Of a DNA stretch of 64,000 nucleotides, positions 34,266-43,761 are shown piece by piece. How positions within the stretch are numbered: position 1 is the stretch's first letter; every line of letters starts with the position of its first letter. The notes beneath the pieces are model-generated. The model did no database searches. It saw nothing but the letters and a program-made list of their open reading frames with translations, and had not been told where the DNA came from. This stretch comes from Paramesorhizobium endophyticum (GTDB lineage Bacteria; Pseudomonadota; Alphaproteobacteria; Rhizobiales; Rhizobiaceae). Made by a program: the position numbers and the translations under genes. The stretch is from the NCBI RefSeq assembly GCF_014640615.1, contig NZ_BMHH01000002.1, forward strand, positions 329,599-393,598, written 5' to 3'.

Positions 34266-34346
34266 TACGCCCCCAGAACCAATCGGCGAATGGTTCACAG
34301 TGCTGCGGGACCTTGTATGGCCGCCAAGCTGCCTTTACTTGCGCGG

Positions 34347-35642
34347 TCAAGGCCGGTGGCGCGGAGTGGACGCAAAGGCCGGGATTTCCATGTTGACCGT
34401 GAGGCCACCCTCGTTGGGCGCTTCGGCCCAAATCCGCCCTCCATGCAGTTCGAGAGAGTGGCGGGCGATGGCAAGGCCGAGGCCGTGGCCACCGATAAGG
34501 GGAGGGTCATTCAGGCGGACGAATGGGTCGAAGATTTCGGTGAGATATCCGGGCGGCACACCGGGGCCACAGTCTTTTACGCTCACCTTCAAAAGGTGTT
34601 CTCCTTCAAGAGAAGCATATACGCGAACCATGGTGCCCTCGGCGGTATATTTCAGGGCATTGCGGATTACGTTTTCGAATGCGCGATAAAGCAGTTCGCC
34701 ATCGACCTCGGCGATGAACTCCTTTTGCCCGTCCAGGCGAACTTCGACATTCCTTCGCTGTCCTTCGAAGGATGCATCCTCGACGATGGCGTCGAGCAGC
34801 TCGATCACGTCGATCCGCTGCCGTTCGACCGGAATATGCGATCCGGAACCAAGACGGGCCAGAGTCAGGATCTGTTCGACCAGCGTGTTGAGCCGCTCGA
34901 TCTCGCGATTCATCCGCAGGAGCATCGTATCGACTTTCTCGGGTTTTTGCCGGAGTACGCCCAACTCGACCTGAAGACGGGAAAGCGGAGACCGCAGCTC
35001 ATGGGAAATATCGTGATAGAGCCTCTGCCGGGTCGCCTGCAGGGCTTCAAGCTTCGCCGCCGTGACGTCGAAATCATGGGCAAGGTCGGAAACCTCGTCC
35101 CGCTGTTTGGTGAACCGGCTCCCGATCCGCGTCGTGAAATCCCCGCCTGCCAGCCTGTGAAGACCGTTCTTCAACGTGACGATTGGGTGGGTCAAATATT
35201 TCGCAAGCCAGAACGACGCCAGCAGACTTGCCACAAGGCAGGTAAGGAAGGGAAAAAAGATGTATTTGAATATCCGATAGAAACTATCCGATTGCCGCAC
35301 CGTAATTTTATAGCATCCGCCTTCTCCCGTGACGAAGCGGGTCGTTTGGCTGTCCTTCGTCCCGCCCGTCTCGCAATGCGCGCTTCCTGCCGGGATCTCT
35401 GCTATCTCCGGGTGGGATGAAGAAATGTCTTCCAACGCAGCGGCGACCGTACGGGCGGCATCCAGATGATCCGTTTCAACGAGGGTTGCGATCAAGTCGA
35501 GCGCCAGGGCCGATGTGGTCGGATATTTTTCCTCGGCCGGCAGCGTAGCTCCAGAGAACCTTGTCAGGAGGAGAATGAGGCCGATCGTTCCGGCGATGCA
35601 CAGCCATATCATAATGAAAAGTCTGCGGAACAGGCCGTTCAT
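34347..35642 (-). CDS. sensor histidine kinase (CpxA/RstB-like)
   Basis: 431 residues. Transmembrane helix 7-27, periplasmic sensor of about 98 residues with two cysteines, helix about 126-148, HAMP about 149-200, H-box DISHELRSPLSRLQ with His214, then N, G1, F and G2 boxes (FENVIRNALKYTAEGTM, KDCGPGVPPGYLTEIFDPFV, GGHGLGLAIARHSLELHGG). It phosphorylates the response regulator encoded upstream, whose stop overlaps its start (ATGA). Confidence 0.93.
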   Translation of the reverse strand: MNGLFRRLFIMIWLCIAGTIGLILLLTRFSGATLPAEEKYPTTSALALDLIATLVETDHLDAARTVAAALEDISSSHPEIAEIPAGSAHCETGGTKDSQTTRFVTGEGGCYKITVRQSDSFYRIFKYIFFPFLTCLVASLLASFWLAKYLTHPIVTLKNGLHRLAGGDFTTRIGSRFTKQRDEVSDLAHDFDVTAAKLEALQATRQRLYHDISHELRSPLSRLQVELGVLRQKPEKVDTMLLRMNREIERLNTLVEQILTLARLGSGSHIPVERQRIDVIELLDAIVEDASFEGQRRNVEVRLDGQKEFIAEVDGELLYRAFENVIRNALKYTAEGTMVRVYASLEGEHLLKVSVKDCGPGVPPGYLTEIFDPFVRLNDPPLIGGHGLGLAIARHSLELHGGRIWAEAPNEGGLTVNMEIPAFASTPRHRP

Positions 35643-36331
35643 GAGGGATCCTGAACCAGCTGATATCCTTGCGCACGGACCGTCCTGATCCAGGGCTGGC
35701 CGTCAGGACGCAAGCCGAGCTTCTGCCTGATGCTGCTGATGTGGACGTCGATCCGCCGGTCGAACGGAGCAAGCGTGCTGCCGAAGGCGCGTTTGGAAAG
35801 ATCGCTCTTGGCAACGAGCTGGCCTGCTTCGCGAACCAGAACCTCGAGAAGGTTGAACTCTGTTCCGGTCAGCTCGAGCGGACGGCCATCGCATATCACG
35901 GTTCGGGAACCGGGATATACCTCCAGCGCGCCGGCCCGAAGCACGCCAGGAGCGCCGCCGCGCTCGGATTTCTTCAGGCGCCGGAGGATCGCCCGCAGCC
36001 GCGCCACGATTTCATCTGGAAAGCAGGGTTTGGGGACATAGTCATCCGCTCCGAGATTGAGCCCGGTAATCCGGTCGACGTTTTCCCCGCGGGCCGAGAG
36101 CATCAGGACCGGAATATCGCTGGAGGCACGGATTCTCTGGAGCACGTCGATCCCATTGATCCGCGGCATCATGACGTCGAGGACGATGATATCGTAACGT
36201 CCAGAAAGGGCTTCCTCGATACCATGGCGCGGATCGTTCGCTGCCCGGCCGACAAAACCTTCCTCACTCAAATATTCGATGAGAAGCGAGGTCAGTTCCT
36301 CGTCGTCATCGATCAACAGAACCTTCGTCAT
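35639..36331 (-). CDS. OmpR-family response regulator
   Basis: 230 residues: a receiver with acidic pocket DDD 8-10, phosphorylated Asp52 in VLDVMMPRING and Lys in YVPKPCFPDE, then a winged-helix DNA-binding domain (LTGTEFNLLEVLVREAGQLV, RRIDVHISSIRQKLG, TVRAQGYQL). It is in an operon with the kinase and divergent from the methyltransferase and efflux genes. The paired TTAACG boxes ahead of those genes have the 10-bp direct-repeat layout bound by OmpR-type dimers. Confidence 0.93.
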   Translation of the reverse strand: MTKVLLIDDDEELTSLLIEYLSEEGFVGRAANDPRHGIEEALSGRYDIIVLDVMMPRINGIDVLQRIRASSDIPVLMLSARGENVDRITGLNLGADDYVPKPCFPDEIVARLRAILRRLKKSERGGAPGVLRAGALEVYPGSRTVICDGRPLELTGTEFNLLEVLVREAGQLVAKSDLSKRAFGSTLAPFDRRIDVHISSIRQKLGLRPDGQPWIRTVRAQGYQLVQDPS

Positions 36332-36415
36332 TACAGTTCACTGGCTATTTCAAGGTCTCATGCACTCCCAAGTCTCATGCCACGAACAGGGCTGGACAAC
36401 CGAGCACTTTTGCAA

Positions 36416-36449
36416 AACTTTACGCCAGCTTAACGGCACTTAACGCTGG
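36416..36449. promoter_or_regulatory. OmpR-type direct-repeat box 1
   Basis: AACTTTAC, six bases, TTAACG-GCAC-TTAACG, one base, TGG. The two TTAACG half-sites are exactly 10 bp apart. It lies between the divergent response regulator and methyltransferase genes and may control both. Confidence 0.7.
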
Positions 36450-36564
36450 GGGTGATAGAACTTGTCACGCTTACCCCTCGCATCCCCGCGATGCAAACAA
36501 AAGCGCGTGTTTGCTGCCTTTCGATAATGCAGCTCTGTCAGAACAAAAACTCTTGGGATGTCTC

Positions 36565-37263
36565 ATGGAGAGCCAAACGGACTCGCTGCATACGCAGGAA
36601 TCTATCGGCCGTCACGCATCCGCCCGCAGCATGAAACCGGCAGATCGGCTTGGCCTTGCGATAGCGCTGAGCCGGTTTCAGCATAAGCGGCGACAGGTCG
36701 CTTTCCTCATGATCCTGCTGGCAATCGGATTTCTCTTTTTCCTTGAAGCTCGCTCCAGTGAATTCATTGCCGGCGTCGTCGAAACATTCGGGATCGGCCT
36801 GATGGCGATGGCCGTCATCGGCCGCCTCTGGTCGACGCTTTATATCGGCGGCCGGAAAAATGGAGAACTGGTCGCTGCCGGCCCATACTCCATCACGCGC
36901 AATCCGCTCTATCTGTTTTCCGCGATAGGCGCCGCGGGAGCGGGCGCGCAGACCGGAAGCATTGTCGTAACGCTGGCATTCGCCGTCGCCACCTGGGGCA
37001 TCTTTGCGATCGTAATCCGCCGTGAGGAGAAATATCTGCGCCAGGCGTTTGACGAGTATTACGCTGATTATTGCATGCGTGTGCCGCGCTTCCTGCCCCG
37101 GTGGTCCGCCTTCACCGACGCCGATTGGGTGATGGCAAGCCCCAAACGGCTCTACGCAACCTTTTTTGACAGCCTGGTCTTTTTCACGGCGGTGCCTTTG
37201 TCCGAAGGCATCGAGTGGCTTCAGGAATACGGCGTGGTTCCGGTGGTACTGCGGCTTCCCTGA
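36565..37263 (+). CDS. isoprenylcysteine/phospholipid methyltransferase-like membrane protein
   Basis: About 232 residues from the ATG at 36565; the ATG at 36631 is an alternative. Four or five transmembrane helices. The conserved SAM-binding C-terminal motif is present: LVAAGPYSITRNPLYLFSAI, then EEKYLRQAFDEYYADYCMRV and PRFLPR. Bacterial members methylate lipids, thiols or small hydrophobic compounds; the substrate is unknown. The box upstream places it in the two-component regulon, suggesting an envelope-stress role. Confidence 0.82.
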   Translation: MESQTDSLHTQESIGRHASARSMKPADRLGLAIALSRFQHKRRQVAFLMILLAIGFLFFLEARSSEFIAGVVETFGIGLMAMAVIGRLWSTLYIGGRKNGELVAAGPYSITRNPLYLFSAIGAAGAGAQTGSIVVTLAFAVATWGIFAIVIRREEKYLRQAFDEYYADYCMRVPRFLPRWSAFTDADWVMASPKRLYATFFDSLVFFTAVPLSEGIEWLQEYGVVPVVLRLP

Positions 37264-37282
37264 TGGGGCGGCAAATTTGCAT

Positions 37283-37316
37283 AACTTTACACTGGGTTAA
37301 CGGCACTTAACGGTGG
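37283..37316. promoter_or_regulatory. OmpR-type direct-repeat box 2
   Basis: The same 34-base layout as box 1 (AACTTTAC, six bases, TTAACG-GCAC-TTAACG, one base, TGG); only the six-base spacer and one later base differ. It lies about 130 bases before the lipoprotein-RND operon. Confidence 0.75.
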
Positions 37317-37442
37317 AAACGATAAAATTCGCCCCATCCAACCTGGGAGTAACATGCGGTGCGGCCAAAATTTCCGGCAAGTTTTTTGATCCCGCTTTCG
37401 TTCGATCCATTGACAGTGCGCCGCATTTTCGAGGGGGTATTC

Positions 37443-38264
37443 ATGCGTTGCGTATGCTCGGTGGTCCTCCTCTCCATCTGTCTTGCCGGCTGCGCGAAGG
37501 TTCCCCTGGAATCAGGCGCATCGCTGTCTTCCTACGCCAATCTCACTCCCGAAAAGAGCCTCTTGGCCAAGGCCGCGATCAAGGTAGACCGTGATGCTCT
37601 TTTGAGAGCGCGCACGGTTCGGATTGTCCCGACGGGATTTACACCCACGGCGGGAGCGATGGTCGAGGATCAGAAAGATCTCCGCCTCGTGGCCAACGCG
37701 ATCGATCGTTCGCTATGCGTGGCCCTCAGCGATCGCCTGCAGGTGGTGGGCAATGGCCAAGCCGCCGATTTGACTGTTCGCGCCAATGTAACTGCTTTGG
37801 TGCCGACGAATGCTGCCGTTTCCGCCCTATCCACCGCCACCTCGCTCGGGACGTCAGCAGTCCTTCCCGTCTCTGCGCCCCGGTTGCCGTTCGGGTTGGG
37901 TGGTCTCGGCGTCGAGGCGGAAGCGATAGGCGCCGATGGCCAGCAGAAAGCCGCCATGGTCTGGGCGAGGGGAGCCAATTCGATCACCGAAAAGCCGCGA
38001 ATGTCCAAGGTCGGCGACGCCTATAGCCTCGCTTCCAAATTCGGCAATGACTTTGCCGCGATGATCGTGAAAGGCAAATCCCCCTTTGGAGGCATGCCGG
38101 AGATTCCGTCGCTCCAGAAGGTACGCTCAAATCTCGGAGGAAAGGCCAAATATGCCGCCTGTGAAACCTTCGGCAGAGCGCCAGGGGTCGCGGGTCTGGT
38201 TACAGGCCAGCTCGGTCTGCCTCCCGGGTGGTCCGACAAGGGGGACGCTACGGCGGGCAAGTAA
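37443..38264 (+). CDS. DUF3313-type lipoprotein
   Basis: 273 residues from the ATG at 37443, after GAGGGGGT. Lipobox LAGC with Cys at about residue 17. The mature domain (SGASLSSYANLTPEKSLLAK, VRIVPTGFTP, ALSDRLQVV, ADLTVRANVT) follows the DUF3313 pattern of surface or periplasmic lipoproteins often encoded beside RND pumps. First gene of the efflux operon. Confidence 0.78.
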   Translation: MRCVCSVVLLSICLAGCAKVPLESGASLSSYANLTPEKSLLAKAAIKVDRDALLRARTVRIVPTGFTPTAGAMVEDQKDLRLVANAIDRSLCVALSDRLQVVGNGQAADLTVRANVTALVPTNAAVSALSTATSLGTSAVLPVSAPRLPFGLGGLGVEAEAIGADGQQKAAMVWARGANSITEKPRMSKVGDAYSLASKFGNDFAAMIVKGKSPFGGMPEIPSLQKVRSNLGGKAKYAACETFGRAPGVAGLVTGQLGLPPGWSDKGDATAGK

Positions 38265-38320
38265 ATGCTGAGCGTGCTTATTCACCTCGATTTCTCTCGA
38301 TGAAAACCAAAGGAAATGCA

Positions 38321-39499
38321 ATGACAGGCTTGCAACAGGCCCTCCGTTGGCTTGCCCTCGCTTGTGTCGGGCTGCCGCTCGCCAGCTGCTCCGATGAAGC
38401 AGACAAATCCAGAGCGGGTGCGGCGCCCCAGGCCGAAGTCGCAATCGTTGAGGTGAAGGCAGAGAAGCTGCCTGTCGTGACAGAGTTGCCAGGGCGCGTA
38501 GCGCCCATGGTGACCGCCGATGTCCGCCCTCGCATAACAGGGATGGTGCTCAAGCGGGTCTTCGAGCAGGGCTCGACGGTCAAGGAAGGGGATGTCCTCT
38601 ACGTCATCGACCCGAAGCCATTCGAGGCCAAGGTGGCGGCGGCCAAGGCCGCGCTGGATTCCGCCATCGCCGCCCGGGAACTGGCCCAGGAGCGCGCCGA
38701 CCGGCAAAGGGAACTGCTCCAGCGCGGCGTCACCAGCAAGGATAATAGCGACACCGCCATCGCGACGCTCGCGCAGAGCAACGCCGACGTTGATCGCACA
38801 CGGGCCGACCTGACGACCGCCCAGCTCGAATTGCAATATACGCAAATCCGCGCACCGATTTCCGGCAAGATCGGCCGTGCGCTTGTCACAGAGGGTGCGC
38901 TTGTCAGCCCCACCTCGGACGTGATGGCGACTATCCAGCAGATCGATCCGGTCTATGTGGATTTCACCCAGCCTGCGGATAGCGTCATCGCGCTCAAGAA
39001 CGCGCTTGCGCAAGGCAAGCTTCAGGCGGATGAATCGGGAAGCGCCCGCTTGAAGCTCATCTCGGCGGGGGGCAAGCCGTACCCGCACGATGGCAGGCTC
39101 CTGTTCTCCGAGGCGTCCGTGAATTCGGCAACGGGCCAGATCATTTTGCGCGGCGAGTTTCCCAATCCCGAGATGAACCTGCTACCCGGCATGTATGTGC
39201 GGGGACGACTTGAGCAGGCCGCACTCGACGGCGCGCTTGCCGTCCCCGAGCAGGCGGTTCAGCGCAACACGGCAGGCAACGCCCAGCTCTATATCGTCGC
39301 AGATGATGGCAAGGTGCAGCTCCGAACGGTTACGCTCGGCTGGATCGTCGATGGCCGCTGGGTTGTCGTCAAGGGCCTCTATCCGGGTGACAGGGTAGTG
39401 GTGGAGGGCTTCCAGCGGATTGCTCCTGGCGCGCCGGTGAAGACCACGCCCTGGACACATCCCTCCCTCGCCAGCACCGACAGTTCAGACAAGGGTTAA
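38321..39499 (+). CDS. RND efflux periplasmic adaptor (AcrA/MexE type)
   Basis: 392 residues from the ATG at 38321 (AAGGAAATGCA upstream; the ATG at 38300 is an alternative). Lipobox LASC anchors it in the inner membrane. Membrane-fusion motifs: TELPGRVAPMVTADVRPRIT, a coiled-coil hairpin (residues about 100-170) and IRAPISGKIGRALVTEGALV. It bridges the pump to an outer-membrane channel and lies 5 bp from the pump gene. Confidence 0.92.
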   Translation: MTGLQQALRWLALACVGLPLASCSDEADKSRAGAAPQAEVAIVEVKAEKLPVVTELPGRVAPMVTADVRPRITGMVLKRVFEQGSTVKEGDVLYVIDPKPFEAKVAAAKAALDSAIAARELAQERADRQRELLQRGVTSKDNSDTAIATLAQSNADVDRTRADLTTAQLELQYTQIRAPISGKIGRALVTEGALVSPTSDVMATIQQIDPVYVDFTQPADSVIALKNALAQGKLQADESGSARLKLISAGGKPYPHDGRLLFSEASVNSATGQIILRGEFPNPEMNLLPGMYVRGRLEQAALDGALAVPEQAVQRNTAGNAQLYIVADDGKVQLRTVTLGWIVDGRWVVVKGLYPGDRVVVEGFQRIAPGAPVKTTPWTHPSLASTDSSDKG

Positions 39500-39504
39500 G
39501 ACCG

Positions 39505-42500
39505 ATGGCAGCCTTCTTCATAGACCGCCCGGTATTCGCCTGGGTCATCGCCATCATCATCATGCTGGCGGGGGCGATTTCGCTCACCGTGCTGCCCGTC
39601 TCGCAATATCCCAAGGTGGCTCCGCCGCAGGTGAAGATCTCGGCGGTCTATCCCGGGGCTTCCCCGGAAGATACCTATGAGGGCGTCACACGGCTGATCG
39701 AAGAGGAACTGAGCGGCGTCCCCGGCATGCTCTATTTCGAGTCGACCTCGGACGCTTCGGGATCCATCGGCATTACGGCCACCTTCGAGCCCGGGACGGA
39801 TCCGGACGACGCCACCGTCGAGGTGCAGAACCGCGTGCGGCGGGTCGAGGGAAGGCTTCCAGCCTCGATCGTGCAGCAGGGGATCAGCGTCGATGCCGCC
39901 AGCAGCGGCACAATTCTTCTCGTTGCGCTGACCTCGAAGAGCGGTGAGACGGATGGCCTTGCGCTCGGCGATTACATGAGCCGGAATGTCGCTAGCGAGC
40001 TGCGCCGCATACCCGGCGTGGGCAATGCGCAGCTTTTCGGCAGCGAACGCGCCATGCGGGTCTGGGTCGATCCGGACAAGCTTCTGGGGTTCGGCCTTGC
40101 GCCCGCCGATGTGACGGATGCGATCCGCTCCCAGAATGCGCAGGTGGCCGCCGGGCGGCTTGGCGCTGCTCCAGTGGGACCTGAACGTCGGACGACGGGC
40201 TCCCTCATTATCAAGGGACAGCTTACCACGCCGGAGGCATTCGGCGATATCGTGCTGCGCGCCGAACCCGACGGTTCCACCGTGCGGCTGCGCGACGTTG
40301 CCCGCATCGAAATCGGCGCCGAATCCTATGGCACCTCGACGCGCATCAACGGCAAACCGGCGGCGGGCGCTTCCATCGAGCTTGCGCCGGGCGGTAATGC
40401 CCTCGACGTCGCGACTGCCATCCGTGAGCGAATGCGGGAACTGCAAACCTCGTTTCCCCAAGATATCGAATGGTCCATCCCCTATGACACGACACCGTTC
40501 GTCGAGATTTCCATCGACAAGGTCCTGCACACGCTGATCGAGGCGATCGTTCTCGTTTTCGCCGTCATGTTCCTGTTCTTGCAGAACATCCGCTACACGA
40601 TCATTCCAACCTTGGTTGTGCCTATCGCGCTGCTCGGTGCGTGCGGCGTCATGTTCCTGCTCGGCTTTTCCATCAATGTGCTGACTATGTTCGGCATGGT
40701 GCTCGCCATCGGCATTCTGGTGGACGACGCCATTGTCGTGGTCGAAAATGTCGAGCGGATCATGATGGAGGAGGGGCTTTCCCCCAAAGAGGCTACCAAG
40801 AAGGCGATGAGCCAGATTACCGGCGCGGTCATCGGCATCACGCTGGTGCTCACCTCGGTCTTCGTGCCGATGGCCTTCTTTCCGGGAGCCGTTGGCGTGA
40901 TCTATCAGCAGTTCTCGCTGACGATGGTCGCCTCCATCCTCTTCTCAGCCTTCCTGGCGCTGTCGCTGACTCCAGCTCTTTGCGCCACGTTCCTGAAGCC
41001 TATTCCGAAGGGCCATGCTCATTCCAAAAAAGGGCTCTTCGGATGGTTCAACCGGGCGTTCGATGCCTCGTCGCACGGTTACAGCAACTGGGTTGGCCGG
41101 CTGCTGCATAAAAGCGCGCGCATGATGCTCGTCTATCTCGTCGTCGCTGGCGTGACCGGCTACCTGTTCCTGCGCCTGCCGACGGACTTCCTACCGATGG
41201 AGGATCAGGGTGCATTGCTCGCCCAGGTGCAGGCGCCAGCGGATGCAACATCCGCGCGAACGCTAGAATCCATCGAGAAGATGGAGGAGACCGTGATGGA
41301 GAATCCTGCGGTGACGCGCGTGGTCGCCATTAATGGATTCAGTTTTTCCGGCGCGGGAGAGAACGCGGCGATGGTGTTCATTACGCTGAAGGACTGGAGC
41401 GAGCGCACCGCCGAGCAAGGCGCGGCGGCAATTGCCCAGAAGCTCAACGCCCAATTCCAGACGATCAAGGACGCCGTTGCTTTCGCGACTTCGCCGGCTG
41501 CAATTCCCGGGCTCGGCAGCACCAACGGCTTCGCCTTCCGTCTGCAGGATCGCGCCAACAAGGGCACAGAAGCGCTCTGGGCCGCGCGCGACCAGTTTCT
41601 GGCGGAAGTCCGAAAAAGCCCGGTTCTGACGGGCGTCCGGGAGGAGGGACTCGCCCCGGCAGCGCAGGTGGTGCTGAAGATCGATCGGGAAAAGGCCAAT
41701 GCCTTCGGCGTTACCTTCGCCCAGATCAACCAGACGATAAGCACCAATCTCGGCTCGTCCTATGTGAACGACTTCCCGAATAACGGGCGAATGCAGCGGG
41801 TGACCGTCCAGGCCGACCCAGGCAAGCGCGGCGATATTTTCGACGTGCTGAGCATGAGCGTTCGCAACAGCAATGGCGAGATGGTGCCGCTTTCGGAGTT
41901 CGCCAGCTATGAATGGGCCAAAGGGCCGATCCAGCTCGTGGGCTATAATGGTTTCCCCGCCATCCGCATCAGCGGGCAGGCGGCTCCCGGCTATTCGTCC
42001 GGCGATGCCATCGCCGAGGTCGAGCGCATCGCCAGCCTGCTGCCGGAAGGGTTCGGCTATGAATGGACCGGCCAGACGCTTCAGGAGATTCAATCAGGCG
42101 CGCAGGTGCCGATGCTGCTGGGCCTTTCCTGCCTGCTGGTCTTCCTGTGTCTTGCCGCGCTTTATGAAAGCTGGGCCATTCCGCTGGCCGTCATGCTGGT
42201 GATTCCGCTCGGGGTGATCGGCTCGCTTGCGGCGGTGATGCTGCGCGACATGCCGAACGATGTCTATTTCAAGGTGGGGCTCATCACGATCATCGGCCTG
42301 GCCGCCAAGAACGCCATTCTGATCATCGAGTTCGCCAAGGATCTCCGGGCAACTGGAAAACCCCTCACTGAGGCGGCAGTGGAGGCGGCGCGTCTTCGCT
42401 TCCGGCCAATCCTGATGACCTCGCTGGCCTTCACGCTTGGTGTCGTGCCTCTGGTCATTGCGAGCGGTGCCGGGTCTGCAAGCCAACGCGCCATCGGCAC

Positions 42501-42642
42501 CGGCGTGATGGGCGGCATGATCTCGGCGACGGTGCTCGCCATCTTCTTCGTGCCGGTGTTCTTCGTCTTCGTCATGCGATGGGTGAAGACCAAGCCGGAA
42601 ACCGGTGCGACAGGGGCCTCGGCAGAACCGCAGCGGGGCTGA
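39505..42642 (+). CDS. RND efflux pump permease (AcrB/MexF, HAE-1)
   Basis: 1045 residues, full length. N-terminal FFIDRPVFAWVIAIIIMLAG, porter domains, TM4 with the proton-relay Asp pair in GILVDDAIVVVENVERI, and GLAAKNAILIIEFAKD in TM10 with the relay Lys. Exports hydrophobic drugs, dyes or detergents with the adaptor upstream. No outer-membrane factor gene follows, so it must use a TolC/BepC-type channel encoded elsewhere. Probably induced through box 2 by the adjacent two-component system. Confidence 0.95.
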   Translation: MAAFFIDRPVFAWVIAIIIMLAGAISLTVLPVSQYPKVAPPQVKISAVYPGASPEDTYEGVTRLIEEELSGVPGMLYFESTSDASGSIGITATFEPGTDPDDATVEVQNRVRRVEGRLPASIVQQGISVDAASSGTILLVALTSKSGETDGLALGDYMSRNVASELRRIPGVGNAQLFGSERAMRVWVDPDKLLGFGLAPADVTDAIRSQNAQVAAGRLGAAPVGPERRTTGSLIIKGQLTTPEAFGDIVLRAEPDGSTVRLRDVARIEIGAESYGTSTRINGKPAAGASIELAPGGNALDVATAIRERMRELQTSFPQDIEWSIPYDTTPFVEISIDKVLHTLIEAIVLVFAVMFLFLQNIRYTIIPTLVVPIALLGACGVMFLLGFSINVLTMFGMVLAIGILVDDAIVVVENVERIMMEEGLSPKEATKKAMSQITGAVIGITLVLTSVFVPMAFFPGAVGVIYQQFSLTMVASILFSAFLALSLTPALCATFLKPIPKGHAHSKKGLFGWFNRAFDASSHGYSNWVGRLLHKSARMMLVYLVVAGVTGYLFLRLPTDFLPMEDQGALLAQVQAPADATSARTLESIEKMEETVMENPAVTRVVAINGFSFSGAGENAAMVFITLKDWSERTAEQGAAAIAQKLNAQFQTIKDAVAFATSPAAIPGLGSTNGFAFRLQDRANKGTEALWAARDQFLAEVRKSPVLTGVREEGLAPAAQVVLKIDREKANAFGVTFAQINQTISTNLGSSYVNDFPNNGRMQRVTVQADPGKRGDIFDVLSMSVRNSNGEMVPLSEFASYEWAKGPIQLVGYNGFPAIRISGQAAPGYSSGDAIAEVERIASLLPEGFGYEWTGQTLQEIQSGAQVPMLLGLSCLLVFLCLAALYESWAIPLAVMLVIPLGVIGSLAAVMLRDMPNDVYFKVGLITIIGLAAKNAILIIEFAKDLRATGKPLTEAAVEAARLRFRPILMTSLAFTLGVVPLVIASGAGSASQRAIGTGVMGGMISATVLAIFFVPVFFVFVMRWVKTKPETGATGASAEPQRG

Positions 42643-42700
42643 GACCGGAACCCTGGATGAAATTCGCAGAAAACCTGATGCTGAAGAAGGAGTACCAACC

Positions 42701-43138
42701 ATGAAAAGGCATCTCACAATATTGGGTGCGGCCGTAGCGCTGGTCGCGGCGTCATCGATGGCGGAGGCCGCGGTCCGTGGCTATGCGACCACGGATGTAA
42801 ACATGCGTTCCGGTCCGAGCACTGCCTATCCCGCCGTAACCGTGATCCCTGAGGGGGAACCTCTCAGGATCAATGGCTGTCTGCGGGACGTGAACTGGTG
42901 CGATGTCTCGTGGGTGGGCGGTCGCGGCTGGGCCTATGGACGGTATGTCCAGGCCGATTACCGCTCCCGCCGCGTTTACGTCGAGCCCGACTATTACCCC
43001 CGTCTGGGCATTCCCACTGTCACCTTCGACGTGGACACATACTGGGATCGACACTACCGCGATCGCAATTTCTATCATGAGCGGGATCGCTGGGGGCGTT
43101 ACGACTGGCGCCACGACCGCCATCTGCCACGAGGCTGA
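42701..43138 (+). CDS. secreted SH3-domain protein
   Basis: 145 residues. A signal peptide (MKRHLTILGAAVALVAASSM, ending AEA) leads to a bacterial SH3 domain (TTDVNMRSGPSTAYPAVTVI, WCDVSWVGGRGWAYGRYVQ) and a Tyr/Arg/Asp-rich tail. Such SH3 proteins bind cell-wall material in the periplasm. It lies 58 bases behind the RND gene, with AAGGAG upstream, and may be part of the same transcript. Confidence 0.8.
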   Translation: MKRHLTILGAAVALVAASSMAEAAVRGYATTDVNMRSGPSTAYPAVTVIPEGEPLRINGCLRDVNWCDVSWVGGRGWAYGRYVQADYRSRRVYVEPDYYPRLGIPTVTFDVDTYWDRHYRDRNFYHERDRWGRYDWRHDRHLPRG

Positions 43139-43250
43139 CGCGCGATGTAAACGCCCCGGCCGATGGGATTGCCAGGCGGCTCGCCAATCGCGGCGCCCGG
43201 CAATCCTCAATTCCTCGATTTTGTTTCGCATTCAACAAAGGAGACTATCA

Positions 43251-43592
43251 ATGCGTAAGTGCATGTTATCCATCGCCATCGTGGCCGCTTCCCTGGCCGC
43301 CATGCCCGCCTCTGCACAATCATGGAAGCTTCAGGCATCCGTGCAGCGGCAGATTCAGTCGGACATCAACCAGCTGGAAAATCAGATCAACAAAGCGGAG
43401 AGGAGGGGCCAGATTTCCCGGAAAGAAGCCAAGAGCCTGCGCGGCGAAGCCTCAAGCGTGCAGCGGCTCTACAACCGTCTTTCGCGCAACGGGCTGGATC
43501 GGGGTGAAGTGGGACAGCTCGAGACACAGGTGAATCGAATCCACCAGCATCTGAAGCTGGAGAAGCGTGACTGGGATGGCCGCCGCGGCTAA
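43251..43592 (+). CDS. secreted helical protein (113 aa)
   Basis: AAAGGAG precedes the ATG. A signal peptide (SIAIVAASLAAMPASAQ) is followed by an amphipathic two-helix segment (IQSDINQLENQINKAERRGQ, ISRKEAKSLRGEASSVQRLY). The pattern is seen in small rhizobial periplasmic proteins of unknown function. It is likely the last gene of the envelope cluster. Confidence 0.65.
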   Translation: MRKCMLSIAIVAASLAAMPASAQSWKLQASVQRQIQSDINQLENQINKAERRGQISRKEAKSLRGEASSVQRLYNRLSRNGLDRGEVGQLETQVNRIHQHLKLEKRDWDGRRG

Positions 43593-43606
43593 GCCGAGGT
43601 AGCGTG

Positions 43607-43638
43607 GCCATGCTGCCGGTTTGCGCTGGCGGCATGGC
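43607..43638. terminator. hairpin after the envelope cluster
   Basis: GCCATGCTGCC and GGCGGCATGGC pair with one G-T. There is no T-run, so this is a possible terminator or attenuator. Confidence 0.4.
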
Positions 43639-43761
43639 TTAGGTAACGCCTGGGGACAGAAGGGCCCGTCACCCTCAAGATTTATTGGGCTCACGTTGTC
43701 CACCCCTGCCGTTCCGGCCGTCGGCGCTTCGTCGCGTAAACGGCCGTTCCGACAAGCCGTT

